The notes under the pieces were generated by a model, which saw only the letters and a program-made list of their open reading frames with translations, ran no database searches and had not been told where the DNA came from. From Cyanobium sp. NS01 (GTDB lineage Bacteria; Cyanobacteriota; Cyanobacteriia; PCC-6307; Cyanobiaceae), in NCBI RefSeq assembly GCF_014280235.1, contig NZ_CP047940.1:1364001-1428000 (forward strand): a stretch of DNA of 64,000 nucleotides, written 5' to 3'. Shown one piece after another: positions 1-7,974 of the stretch. Positions within the stretch are counted from its first letter, which is position 1. Each line of letters begins with the position of its first letter. Made by a program: the position numbers and the translations under genes.

Positions 1-161
1 GGCGTGCGGCAGCGCTCCAGCCGCTGGTGCAGTTCCCACACGGCATCGCCGAGCCAGGCCAGCTGCAGCGGGCCCAGGTCTGAGTCAGGGGGGCGGGCCT
101 GCAGATCCGCCAACCAGCTCAACCGGGCTGGGACGGCCGGCTCAGGGGGCGAGGCGCTCAA
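1..161 (-). CDS. mrnC: Mini-ribonuclease III, partial (N-terminal part; continues off the left edge)
   Basis: Only about 53 codons are inside the window. After a short N-terminal extension the protein reads GPLQLAWLGDAVWELHQRL, which matches the opening catalytic helix of mini-RNase III, whose family signature is LAYLGDAVYE. Mini-RNase III is an RNase III catalytic domain without the dsRNA-binding domain and matures 23S rRNA. The aspartate of GDAVWE is one of the expected metal ligands. I chose the TTG at 161-159, which overlaps the end of the STAS gene by 20 bp, so the two are probably translated together with carA upstream. The start could lie a few codons elsewhere. Confidence 0.72.
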   Translation of the reverse strand, partial: MSASPPEPAVPARLSWLADLQARPPDSDLGPLQLAWLGDAVWELHQRLERCRT

Positions 162-564
162 GGGCTGTGGGCAGGTCGGGCTGCAGGTGCAGGAACTCCT
201 CGAGGCGCACCAGCTTCACGGTCTGCACCACCCGTGCATTGCCCACCACCAGGAACTGCTGCTTGTCGGTGTTGCACTGTTTGGCGAGCTGCACCAGGGC
301 GCCGAGTCCTGAGGAATCGATGAAGTCGATGCTGCTCAGATCAACCACCAGGGGCTGGCCCGGGCTGCGGTGCTCGGCGATGAACGTGCCGAATTGCTTG
401 TCGGAATAGGCATCCAGCTGGCCCGTGAAACGGAACAACTGACAGCGGGCCTGCTGCTCAAAGCCGCCGCGAAGAGACACCGTGAGACGCTGCAGGTCGG
501 TGATAGCACTGCCCCCAAGACGTGACTGCGGGGAGTGTAGAGAGGTCCACCGCTCTTGCAGCAA
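142..564 (-). CDS. STAS-domain protein (anti-sigma factor antagonist type)
   Basis: About 140 residues at most, forming a single STAS domain. The segment VDLSSIDFIDSSGLGAL carries the DSSG motif whose serine is the usual phosphorylation site in anti-anti-sigma proteins (residues 84-85 counted from the TTG at 564). No anti-sigma kinase gene is visible nearby, so its partner is unknown. It lies downstream of carA and overlaps mini-RNase III. The start is doubtful. The TTG at 564 sits inside a possible promoter (TACACT read on the minus strand). The apparent conserved N-terminus ITDLQRLTVSLRGGF begins at an ATC codon (504-502), and the first ordinary alternative is GTG at 480. Confidence 0.85.
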   Translation of the reverse strand: MLQERWTSLHSPQSRLGGSAITDLQRLTVSLRGGFEQQARCQLFRFTGQLDAYSDKQFGTFIAEHRSPGQPLVVDLSSIDFIDSSGLGALVQLAKQCNTDKQQFLVVGNARVVQTVKLVRLEEFLHLQPDLPTALERLAP

Positions 565-595
565 GCCACAACAAAAGTGCGCCTGGGCTGGGGCT

Positions 596-1735
<1,140 letters not shown>

Positions 1736-1899
1736 GGCCTCGGGCAGAGCGGTGTCGAGAAGGGCGGTGTCGGGCACGGGCTGGCGGACGGAGGGTGGCG
1801 GGAAGCAACGGGCGCAGCGGAAGCGTTCTCCCTGCATCGATCATGCCCTGGGTCACCACCGCCGCCGGTGTGCATGGGCACTTCAGGGCTCAGCGGGGC

Positions 1900-2982
1900 T
1901 CAGCCCGGTGCCAGGGCCTCCTGCAGGGCCTCGAGGCTGCGCCAGGCGGCGCCGTCGGCCAGCGCCCGCCGGGCCGGTTCACAGCCCGCTGCCGGGGTCT
2001 CGCTCAGGCCGGCCGCCCACAGCACCAGGGCGGCATTGAGAACCACCACATCGCGCTGGGGCTGGCTGCCCCGGCCCTGCAGCACCGCTTCGAGAATGGC
2101 CCGGTTGGTGGCCAGATCGCCACCCGCCAGCGCCGTGATCGGGGCGCTGGCCATGCCGAGCGCTTCCGGGTCGAGCCACTCATGGCGCACCTGGCCGTCT
2201 TCCACCAGCCGCAGGTCATTCACCCCGGCCAGGGAGGCCTCATCGAGCCCGCCGGCCCCATGCACCACCACGGCCCGGCGCAGGCCGAGGCGGGCCAGGG
2301 CGCCGGCCATCGGGTCGAGCAGGTCGGCGCGGGCCACCCCCAGCACCTGGGCCTGCGGCCGCAGCGGATTCACCAGGGGCCCCAGCAGGTTGAACACGGT
2401 GCGCACCCCCAGGCTGCGGCGCAGGGGGGCCAGACCCACCAGGGCGGGGTGCCAGCCGGGGGCAAACAGAAAGGTGAGTCCGGCCCGGGGCAGGGCGGCC
2501 AGCACCTGCTCCTGCGGCGCCTGCAGGTGGATGCCCAGGGCCTCCAGCACGTCCGCCGAGCCGACCCGACCACTGGCGCTGCGGTTGCCGTGCTTGGCCA
2601 CGGCCGCACCGCAGGCGGCGGCCACGAAGGCCACCGCGGTGGAGATGTTGAAGCTGTCGGCGCCGTCGCCACCGGTGCCGCAGGTGTCCACCAGCGCCAG
2701 GGCCGGCCGCGGCAGCTGCAGGGCGCAGGCCTCCAGCAGCACCTCAGCCATCGCCGCCAGTTCCTCCGCCTCCACCCCCTTGGCCCGCAGGGCGGCCAGC
2801 AGGGCGCCGGTGAGCACCGCTGGTATCTGCTCATCCAGCCAGCCGCGCATCAGGGCCGTGGCCTGCTGCGCCGACAGGGCCTCGCCGGCCAGCAGCTGCT
2901 CCAGCAAAGCGCTCCAGGCGGCCGGGCTGCCCGACGCAGCGGAACCGGAAGACGGACTGGCAGGAGGGGGAGTGGCGGCCAT
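1900..2982 (-). CDS. trpD: Anthranilate phosphoribosyltransferase
   Basis: 360 residues from the ATG at 2982. The enzyme transfers phosphoribose from PRPP to anthranilate in tryptophan synthesis. The glycosyltransferase signature CGTGGDGADSFNIS is intact, followed by AVAKHGNRSASGRVGSAD, which is diagnostic of TrpD. An N-terminal helical domain (LLAGEALSAQQATALMRGW) precedes it. The first 20 residues are Ala/Pro/Ser-rich and nonconserved. The frame stays open upstream to 3090, but that part crosses a strong terminator hairpin and is unlikely to be translated. No other trp gene is adjacent, so the trp pathway is dispersed, as is usual in cyanobacteria. Confidence 0.97.
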   Translation of the reverse strand: MAATPPPASPSSGSAASGSPAAWSALLEQLLAGEALSAQQATALMRGWLDEQIPAVLTGALLAALRAKGVEAEELAAMAEVLLEACALQLPRPALALVDTCGTGGDGADSFNISTAVAFVAAACGAAVAKHGNRSASGRVGSADVLEALGIHLQAPQEQVLAALPRAGLTFLFAPGWHPALVGLAPLRRSLGVRTVFNLLGPLVNPLRPQAQVLGVARADLLDPMAGALARLGLRRAVVVHGAGGLDEASLAGVNDLRLVEDGQVRHEWLDPEALGMASAPITALAGGDLATNRAILEAVLQGRGSQPQRDVVVLNAALVLWAAGLSETPAAGCEPARRALADGAAWRSLEALQEALAPG

Positions 2983-3003
2983 GGCTGGGCAGAAATCGGC
3001 AAG

Positions 3004-3032
3004 AAAAAGCCCGGGTGCAGAGCACTCCGGGC
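3004..3032 (-). terminator. Rho-independent terminator or attenuator in front of trpD
   Basis: Read on the minus strand, the sequence forms a stem GCCCGG/CCGGGC extended by GTGC/GCAC around a three-base loop, with one unpaired A on the 5' side, followed at once by TTTTTCTT. The U-tract ends about 22 bases before the trpD start codon. It may end the DUF3288 transcript, whose stop is 140 bp upstream. If a trpD promoter lies upstream of it, it would act as an attenuator. Confidence 0.75.
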
Positions 3033-3063
3033 CGGGTGATGGGGACCCACCCACTATCACCCG
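3033..3063 (-). promoter_or_regulatory. Second hairpin in the trpD leader
   Basis: A perfect 8-bp inverted repeat, CGGGTGAT at 3056-3063 and ATCACCCG at 3033-3040 as read on the minus strand, encloses a 15-base loop. It abuts the terminator hairpin directly, so the two helices could stack or compete. I found no leader peptide rich in Trp codons. Confidence 0.45.
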
Positions 3064-3171
3064 AAGCGGGGCTCTCCGGGACACACCCATGCCGCAACAT
3101 GCTCAGCCCAGGACCAGCTGACAGGCGAACAGGCCCTCGGGCCGAGCCGTGAGCACCTGGGGCCAGGGGCC

Positions 3172-3543
3172 TCAGCTCTCTTGGGCGGAGGTGTCAAAGC
3201 CCGATCCCACGGCCTCGCCGCCGCTGGGCGATGGCCGGAAGTCGGCGGCCCAGATGGCGCGGGTGCGCTCGTGCAGGGCGGCACGGCTGAGCGTCCAGAA
3301 GCGCAGCACCTTGGCCAGGTCGTCCTGGATGTCCTGGGCACCCGGAAACCCTTCGTAACGCATCAGCAACCGGGCCGCATCCACCAGATCCGCATCGGTT
3401 GGTTCGGCGGCCGCCAGCAGCCGATCCACCACCACCCGATCGAGGGCATGGAGGGGATGGCTCTGGGGCTGGGGCGCATCGGCAGCGGCAGCGCCACCGG
3501 GAGAGGGCTGGGGCATGGGGGAGGAGGCAGGCGCGGGGTGCAT
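3172..3543 (-). CDS. DUF3288 family protein
   Basis: 123 residues from the ATG at 3543; a later ATG at 3516 is possible. After a Pro/Ala-rich N-terminus the conserved part reads HALDRVVVDRLLAAAEPTDADL, then LMRYEGFPGAQDIQDDL and the RFWTLSRAALHERTRAIW helix. The family is known from cyanobacteria and has no assigned function that I know of. The protein is soluble and largely helical, with no catalytic motif I can see. It is divergent from the ABC exporter gene and is followed by the trpD leader terminator, so it is probably monocistronic. Confidence 0.85.
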   Translation of the reverse strand: MHPAPASSPMPQPSPGGAAAADAPQPQSHPLHALDRVVVDRLLAAAEPTDADLVDAARLLMRYEGFPGAQDIQDDLAKVLRFWTLSRAALHERTRAIWAADFRPSPSGGEAVGSGFDTSAQES

Positions 3544-3555
3544 GGCCGCGATCCC

Positions 3556-3561
3556 TAGGTT
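3556..3561 (+). promoter_or_regulatory. Possible -10 element of the ABC exporter gene
   Basis: TAGGTT lies 24 bp before the GTG start, in the short gap between divergent genes. The same CCTAGG core is palindromic and could serve the minus-strand gene too. No good -35 element is visible, so this is a weak call. Confidence 0.3.
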
Positions 3562-3584
3562 GGTCCCACTTTGGCGAAGGCCGC

Positions 3585-5378
3585 GTGGGCGGGTTCCGGC
3601 TCGATCTGATCAGGCGCTATCTGCGGCCCCACCGGCGCACCGTGCTGATCGGGGCGGCCGCCCTGGTGGTGGTGAACCTGCTGAGCGTGAGCATTCCGCT
3701 GCTGGTGCGCGGCGTGATCGACGACCTCCAGGACGGCTTCGCCCTGCGCGATGTGTACCTGCAGGCCGCCCTGATCATGGCCCTGGCCACGGCCATGGGC
3801 GCCGTGCGGCTCTATTCGAGGGTGCTGGTGTTCGGGGTGGGGCGCCAGGTGGAGGCCGACCTCAAGCAGCAGATCTTCGACCACCTGCTGCTGCAGGAGC
3901 CCGGCTGGGTGCAGAGCACCGGCAGCGGCGAGGTGATCAGCCGCGCCACCAGTGACGTGGAGAACGTGCGCCGCCTGCTCGGCTTCGCCGTGCTCAGCCT
4001 CACCAACACCGCCCTGGCCTACGCCCTCACCCTGCCGGCGATGCTGAGCATCGACCCCTGGCTGAGCCTGGCGGCCGTGGGGCTCTACCCGCTGATGCTG
4101 ATCACGGTGCGCCTGTTCGGCGGCCGCATGATGCGCCAGCAGCGCCGCCAGCAGGAGGCCCTGGCCGGCCTGAGCGATCTGATCCAGGAAGACCTCTCCG
4201 GCATCAGCGCCATCAAGATCTACGGCCAGGAGGCCACCGAACAGGAGGCCTTCGCCTGGCGCAACCGCCTCTACCGCGATGCCGCCCTGGGCCTGGCCCG
4301 CACCCGCAGCACCCTCTTCCCCCTGCTGGAGGGCATCTCCTCGATCAGCCTGCTGCTGCTGCTGGCCCTGGGCAGTGGCCAGCTGGAGAGCGGCCGGCTC
4401 AGCATCGGCAACCTGGTGGCCCTGATCCTGTTCGTGGAGCGGCTGGTGTTCCCCACCGCCCTGCTGGGCTTCACCCTCAACACCTTCCAGACCGGGCAGG
4501 TGAGCCTGGAGCGGGTGGAGGACCTGCTGCGCCGCAAGCCCCTGGTGGAGTCGCCCCCCGATCCGGTGCCCTTCCGGGGCCGCGGACGCGGCGCCGTCGA
4601 GGCACGCGGCCTCACCGTGCGCTATCCGGGGGCCGTGCGGCCCGCCCTGGTGGACGTGAGCTTCCGGATCCGGCCCGGCGAGCTGGTGGCAGTGGTGGGG
4701 CCGGTGGGTTGCGGCAAGACATCCCTGGCCCGCGCCCTGGGCCGGATGGTGGAGGTGGACCCCGGCGAGCTCTGGATCGATGGCTACGACATCACCAGCC
4801 TGAGCCTCAGCGACCTGCGCCGGCAGGTGGCCCTGGTACCCCAGGAGGGCTACCTGTTCACCGCCAGCCTGGCCGACAACCTGCGCTACGGCGAACCCCA
4901 GGCGCCGCTGCAGGCGGTGGAGCAGGCCGCCCGCGACGCCCGGCTGGAGGGCGACATCAAGGCCTTCCCCGACGGCTACCGCACCCTGGTGGGCGAGCGG
5001 GGCATCACCCTCAGCGGCGGCCAGCGCCAGCGCACAGCCCTGGGCCGCGCCCTGCTGGTGGATGCGCCGCTGCTGGTGCTCGATGACGCCCTGGCCAGCG
5101 TGGACAACACCACCGCGGCCGAGATCCTGCGCACCATCCGCCGGGGGCAGCAGGGGGGCGGCGGCACCAGTGGGGTCACCGGTGGCGTCACCGACCGCAC
5201 GATCCTGATGATCAGCCACCAGCTCTCGGCGGCGGCTGCCTGTGATCGGATCCTGGTGCTGGAGCAGGGCCGCCTGGTGCAGGAGGGCCATCACGACGCC
5301 CTGCTGGCCCAGCCCGGCACCTACCGGCGGCTGTGGGCCCGCGAACAGGCCTCCGAGCAGCTGCGCGCCGCCGGCTGA
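3585..5378 (+). CDS. ABC exporter half-transporter (permease fused to ATPase)
   Basis: 597 residues from the GTG at 3585. The N-terminal half is a six-helix exporter membrane domain, beginning LIRRYLRPHRRTVLIGAAAL and including the conserved GEVISRATSDVENVR. The C-terminal ATPase has Walker A GPVGCGKTS near residue 372, signature LSGGQRQR near 475, Walker B LLVLDDALASVD near 500 and the H-loop histidine in ISHQL near 543. The residue after the Walker B aspartate is Asp rather than the usual catalytic Glu. That DD form is seen in some exporters that work as heterodimers, so a partner elsewhere is possible. The substrate cannot be told from sequence, and no second half is adjacent. Confidence 0.93.
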   Translation: MGGFRLDLIRRYLRPHRRTVLIGAAALVVVNLLSVSIPLLVRGVIDDLQDGFALRDVYLQAALIMALATAMGAVRLYSRVLVFGVGRQVEADLKQQIFDHLLLQEPGWVQSTGSGEVISRATSDVENVRRLLGFAVLSLTNTALAYALTLPAMLSIDPWLSLAAVGLYPLMLITVRLFGGRMMRQQRRQQEALAGLSDLIQEDLSGISAIKIYGQEATEQEAFAWRNRLYRDAALGLARTRSTLFPLLEGISSISLLLLLALGSGQLESGRLSIGNLVALILFVERLVFPTALLGFTLNTFQTGQVSLERVEDLLRRKPLVESPPDPVPFRGRGRGAVEARGLTVRYPGAVRPALVDVSFRIRPGELVAVVGPVGCGKTSLARALGRMVEVDPGELWIDGYDITSLSLSDLRRQVALVPQEGYLFTASLADNLRYGEPQAPLQAVEQAARDARLEGDIKAFPDGYRTLVGERGITLSGGQRQRTALGRALLVDAPLLVLDDALASVDNTTAAEILRTIRRGQQGGGGTSGVTGGVTDRTILMISHQLSAAAACDRILVLEQGRLVQEGHHDALLAQPGTYRRLWAREQASEQLRAAG

Positions 5379-5495
5379 GGCCCGCTGCTCAGGGGTCAGG
5401 GGGTCTTGTCCAAACAGTTGTTGAGCACCACGGCCAGGTCCCCCGGAGCTGGCTTGAGTGGGGTGGGACCTTCTGCCCCTCGCCCCCACCCCGCC

Positions 5496-5783
5496 ATGTC
5501 GTCCGCCAGCAGCCTGCAACCCCGGCTCGACACCCAGGCCTACGCCCTGCGTTGCACCCTCACCTTCGGGGACATCTACGGCCAGATCCTGATCTGGATG
5601 GCGGTGATCTTCGCCAGCCTGGCGGCGGGCCTGGCCCTGATGGGGGCCAGCAAACCGATCGTGGCCCTGGTGGGAGTGGGCCTGATCCTGGTGCTGTCGC
5701 TGCCGTTCCTGCTGTTCGCCTTCACCACCACCCTGCTCAACCACATCGCCCTGGAGCCGAGGCCGGCCGCCCCCTCACCCTGA
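5496..5783 (+). CDS. Small conserved membrane protein, unknown function
   Basis: 95 residues from the ATG at 5496. Two predicted transmembrane helices are evident: ILIWMAVIFASLAAGLALM and an adjacent stretch from IVALVGVGLILVLSLPF to FTTTLL. The N-terminus (SSLQPRLDTQAYALRCTLTFGD) is hydrophilic. I do not recognise a family. It lies 117 bp after the ABC exporter and 28 bp before msrA on the same strand. The coding choice rests on G/C-ending codons and the two clean hydrophobic segments. Confidence 0.7.
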   Translation: MSSASSLQPRLDTQAYALRCTLTFGDIYGQILIWMAVIFASLAAGLALMGASKPIVALVGVGLILVLSLPFLLFAFTTTLLNHIALEPRPAAPSP

Positions 5784-5811
5784 CTAGGCTGAAACCAGTT
5801 GCCTGAAGCCG

Positions 5812-6540
5812 TTGTTCGGCCTCTTCCAGAAGCCCGACTCCTCCACCAGCAGCCAGCAGCCGGGGGTCCAGCAGGAGCGGCTGCATGCCGTTCTGGGCAC
5901 CCCCATTGACGCCCCCGCGGCCGACGGTCAGCAGGAGGTGTTCTTCGGCTGCGGCTGCTTCTGGGGAGCGGAGAAGGGGTTCTGGCGCCTGCCCGGGGTG
6001 GTCACCACCGCCGTGGGCTATGCCGGTGGCTCCCTCACAGACCCCAGCTACCAGCAGGTGTGCTCGGGCCGCAGCGGCCACAGCGAAGTGGTGCGGGTGG
6101 TGTGGGAGTCCAGCGCCATCGGCTTTGCCGACCTGCTCAAGCTCTTCTGGGAATGCCACGACCCCACCCAGGGCGATCGCCAGGGCAACGACCGCGGCTC
6201 CCAGTACCGCTCGGCCCTCTTCGTGACCAGCGCCGCGCAGCTGCAGCTGGCCGAGGCCAGCCGTGAGAGCTACCAGGCTCTGCTCAGCGCCGCCGGCCTG
6301 GGCACGATCACCACCGAACTGCGTCAGGACGTTCCCTTCTGGCCCGCCGAGACCTACCACCAGCAGTACCTGGCCAAACCCGGCAGCAGGCCCTACTGCT
6401 CGGCCCAGCCCACCGGCGTGCCGCTGGGGGCGTTCGTGGACGCCGACTACAGGCTTGACCCCAGGGTCTGGCAGGCCTACGACTGGTCGATCAGCCACTG
6501 CGTGCTGCGGGGCGACAACGCGCCCATCCGCCTCGACTGA
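5812..6540 (+). CDS. msrA: Peptide methionine sulfoxide reductase A
   Basis: 242 residues from a TTG at 5812. The enzyme reduces methionine-S-sulfoxide in proteins and protects photosynthetic cells from oxidation. The active-site motif is GCGCFWGAEKGFW, with the catalytic cysteine in GCFWG at about residue 49. It is followed by the conserved GYAGGSLTDPSYQQVCSGRSGHSE, the DPTQGDRQGNDRGSQYRSA substrate loop and AETYHQQYL. The first 35 residues are a hydrophilic extension outside the family core, so a later start cannot be excluded. A TAGGCT element at 5785-5790 could be its -10 box. The small genes downstream follow closely. Confidence 0.96.
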   Translation: MFGLFQKPDSSTSSQQPGVQQERLHAVLGTPIDAPAADGQQEVFFGCGCFWGAEKGFWRLPGVVTTAVGYAGGSLTDPSYQQVCSGRSGHSEVVRVVWESSAIGFADLLKLFWECHDPTQGDRQGNDRGSQYRSALFVTSAAQLQLAEASRESYQALLSAAGLGTITTELRQDVPFWPAETYHQQYLAKPGSRPYCSAQPTGVPLGAFVDADYRLDPRVWQAYDWSISHCVLRGDNAPIRLD

Positions 6541-6550
6541 TCCCGCCCTG

Positions 6551-6850
6551 ATGTCCAGCCTGCTGCTGTCGTCGATGCTGCTGTTGAGCCAGTTCTCCCC
6601 CTGGTGGGAGAACTACGACAGCACCGAGAGTTTCATCTGCCCGAACAAGGGCCGGGTGCTGGTGGAACGCAACGACTCCCAGGCCTCGCTGATCAGCGGC
6701 GGCACCCGGGCCACCTTCTTCAGGGAGTCGTCCCAGCTGCCGGGCCTGCGCTACCGCAACCGCAGCCGCACCCTGATCCTGCGGGGCGACATCCTCACCC
6801 TCGAGCAGCTGCCCAGCCGCATTGACTGCACCCGCACCGAGCGGGTCTGA
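6551..6850 (+). CDS. Small exported protein of unknown function
   Basis: 99 residues from the ATG at 6551, 10 bp after msrA. The first residues (MSSLLLSSMLLLSQFSPWW) look like an uncleaved or short signal segment without basic residues. The rest is polar, with two cysteines (FICPNKG and IDCTRTERV) far apart that could form a disulfide if the protein is exported. I do not recognise a family. Codon use matches its neighbours, and its position between msrA and two other short genes suggests a shared transcript. Confidence 0.65.
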   Translation: MSSLLLSSMLLLSQFSPWWENYDSTESFICPNKGRVLVERNDSQASLISGGTRATFFRESSQLPGLRYRNRSRTLILRGDILTLEQLPSRIDCTRTERV

Positions 6851-6872
6851 GCCCACCTCTGCCCCTGAGCCC

Positions 6873-7055
6873 ATGACCCCCCTGCCGGACCGTGTCGTGA
6901 TCGTGGCCGTGGTCAGCACCATCGGGGTGTGCTTTGCCCTGGTGCTCTGGACCGTGAAGCTCAATCCCCGCCTCGAGCTGCCGATGCAGTGGCGAGACGC
7001 CCCAGCCGCCGAGAGCCCGGCCTGGCCGACCGGCGACCGCGGCCGGCTGCTGTGA
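6873..7055 (+). CDS. Single-pass membrane microprotein
   Basis: 60 residues from the ATG at 6873. One transmembrane helix, VVIVAVVSTIGVCFALVLW, is followed by a short proline-rich polar tail. There is no family I recognise. Its stop codon overlaps the GTG of the next gene in the sequence GTGA, a sign of translational coupling. The size, the single helix and the coupling suggest an accessory subunit or an anchor for the following protein, which is inference. Confidence 0.6.
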   Translation: MTPLPDRVVIVAVVSTIGVCFALVLWTVKLNPRLELPMQWRDAPAAESPAWPTGDRGRLL

Positions 7056-7408
7056 CCCCTGCCCCCGACCCCCAGCAGACCGAGCAGGAGAGAGGCGAGC
7101 GCCAGCTGCACCCCCTGCCGCGGGGGCTGGTGGAGCTCTACGGCCTGCTGGCGGTGCTGTTCGTGCTGGTGCCCGAGTGGATGGCCGGCAGCGTGCTGAG
7201 CGGCTTCCGCGACCAGCGCAGCGGGCAGCTGCTGGCTCCGGCCTCCGCAGCCTGGAGGCGGCTGCCGGAACTGCGGCTGGCCGGCATGTCCCTGGCGGAG
7301 CTGAGGCTGCTGGCTCGGCAACTCCGCCTTCCCGGCTACGCGGGGCTGTCGCGCCAGCAGCTCGCGGCCCGGCTGCTGAGGCGGCTGAGAAGGCGCAAAG
7401 CGCTGTGA
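7052..7408 (+). CDS. Membrane-anchored protein with a C-terminal SAP-like helical motif
   Basis: 118 residues from the GTG at 7052. A hydrophobic segment (LVELYGLLAVLFVLVPEWMAG) lies near residues 25-50. The C-terminus, MSLAELRLLARQLRLPGYAGLSRQQLAARLLRRLRRRKAL, resembles the helix-turn-helix of SAP or Rho N-terminal motifs, which bind nucleic acid. It ends in a strongly basic tail. A membrane segment plus a basic SAP-like end is unusual. The coupled 60-residue gene precedes it and tRNA-Pro starts 15 bp after its stop. Function unknown. Confidence 0.68.
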   Translation: MTPAPDPQQTEQERGERQLHPLPRGLVELYGLLAVLFVLVPEWMAGSVLSGFRDQRSGQLLAPASAAWRRLPELRLAGMSLAELRLLARQLRLPGYAGLSRQQLAARLLRRLRRRKAL

Positions 7409-7423
7409 TAGCTTCTGTTCTGC

Positions 7424-7497
7424 CGGGGCGTAGCGCAGCTTGGTAGCGCACCACTTTGGGGTAGTGGGGGTCGTGGGTTCAAATCCCGCCGCTCCGA
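7424..7497 (+). tRNA. tRNA-Pro, anticodon GGG
   Basis: The cloverleaf is complete. The 7-bp acceptor stem is CGGGGCG with CGCTCCG (one G-T pair), the D arm is GCGC/GCGC around AGCTTGGTA, the anticodon stem is CCACT/AGTGG with loop TTGGGGT, and the T arm is GTGGG/CCCGC around TTCAAAT. The anticodon in positions 34-36 is GGG, which reads CCC and CCU. The discriminator base is A and CCA is not encoded. A terminator follows at 7555. A sequence TGTGATAGCT just upstream (7404-7413) may be an extended -10 element. Confidence 0.96.
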
Positions 7498-7841
7498 TTC
7501 AACCGGCCCCTTGAGGGCCCAGCCTGAGCCCGCTCAGCTGTGATGTCTTCCTCCGCCGGCTTCCCCAGCCGGCTTTTTGCTGGGCTGGGCACCAGGCGGG
7601 TGCGCACCCTGAAACCCACCAGCCAGCGGTTCACCCGGCCGCGCAGCAGGCCGGGCACCTCCTCGTGCAGCTGGCCCAGTTCCTGGGCGGCCAGGCGATG
7701 CAGCGCCCGCACATCCACGCGCCAGAGCCCTTCGGCTTCCCGGATCAGCCGGGCCCAGGAGCGGCTCACCTGCCAGCGGTTGAGCCGCAGCCGCGGCGAA
7801 GGCCTGCCGGCCCGGCGGCAGGGTCGATAGGGCATGACCAT
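7479..7841 (-). CDS. Small basic protein of unknown function, ending inside the tRNA-Pro gene
   Basis: 120 residues from the ATG at 7841. The first 80 residues have nearly all G/C-ending codons and read as coherent helices, for example NRWQVSRSWARLIREAEGLW and RLAAQELGQLHEEVPGLLRGRVNRW, which argues for a real gene. The last 35 codons lose this bias and run through the tRNA terminator into the antisense of tRNA-Pro, where the stop lies. The ancestral stop may have been lost. I recognise no family. An alternative is that only the N-terminal part is functional. Confidence 0.55.
   Translation of the reverse strand: MVMPYRPCRRAGRPSPRLRLNRWQVSRSWARLIREAEGLWRVDVRALHRLAAQELGQLHEEVPGLLRGRVNRWLVGFRVRTRLVPSPAKSRLGKPAEEDITAERAQAGPSRGRLNRSGGI
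7555..7578 (+). terminator. Rho-independent terminator of tRNA-Pro
   Basis: GCCGGC (7555-7560), loop TTCCCCA, GCCGGC (7568-7573), then five T residues. It lies 58 bp after the tRNA 3' end, on the tRNA strand. Confidence 0.7.
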
Positions 7842-7974
7842 CGGTTGAACAACCCTGATAGCCCCAGGATGCAGAGCGCGCTGCGGCTGAGGCCGGAACC
7901 CACCGCTGCGCTTCAACCACTGGAAGCAAAACGGTGCAGGCGGCCCATCAGGAGGCCGGGCAACAGGCTGGCCA

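Noticed and set aside
3555-5744. A 729-codon minus-strand frame opposite the ABC exporter
   Set aside because: Gln/His/Gly/Ala-rich composition typical of the antisense of a high-G+C gene; the exporter has intact motifs.
6173-6180. GCGATCGC (HIP1-type) octamer, also seen at 53476-53483
   Set aside because: A widespread cyanobacterial palindrome. The copies here lie within coding genes and show no special arrangement.
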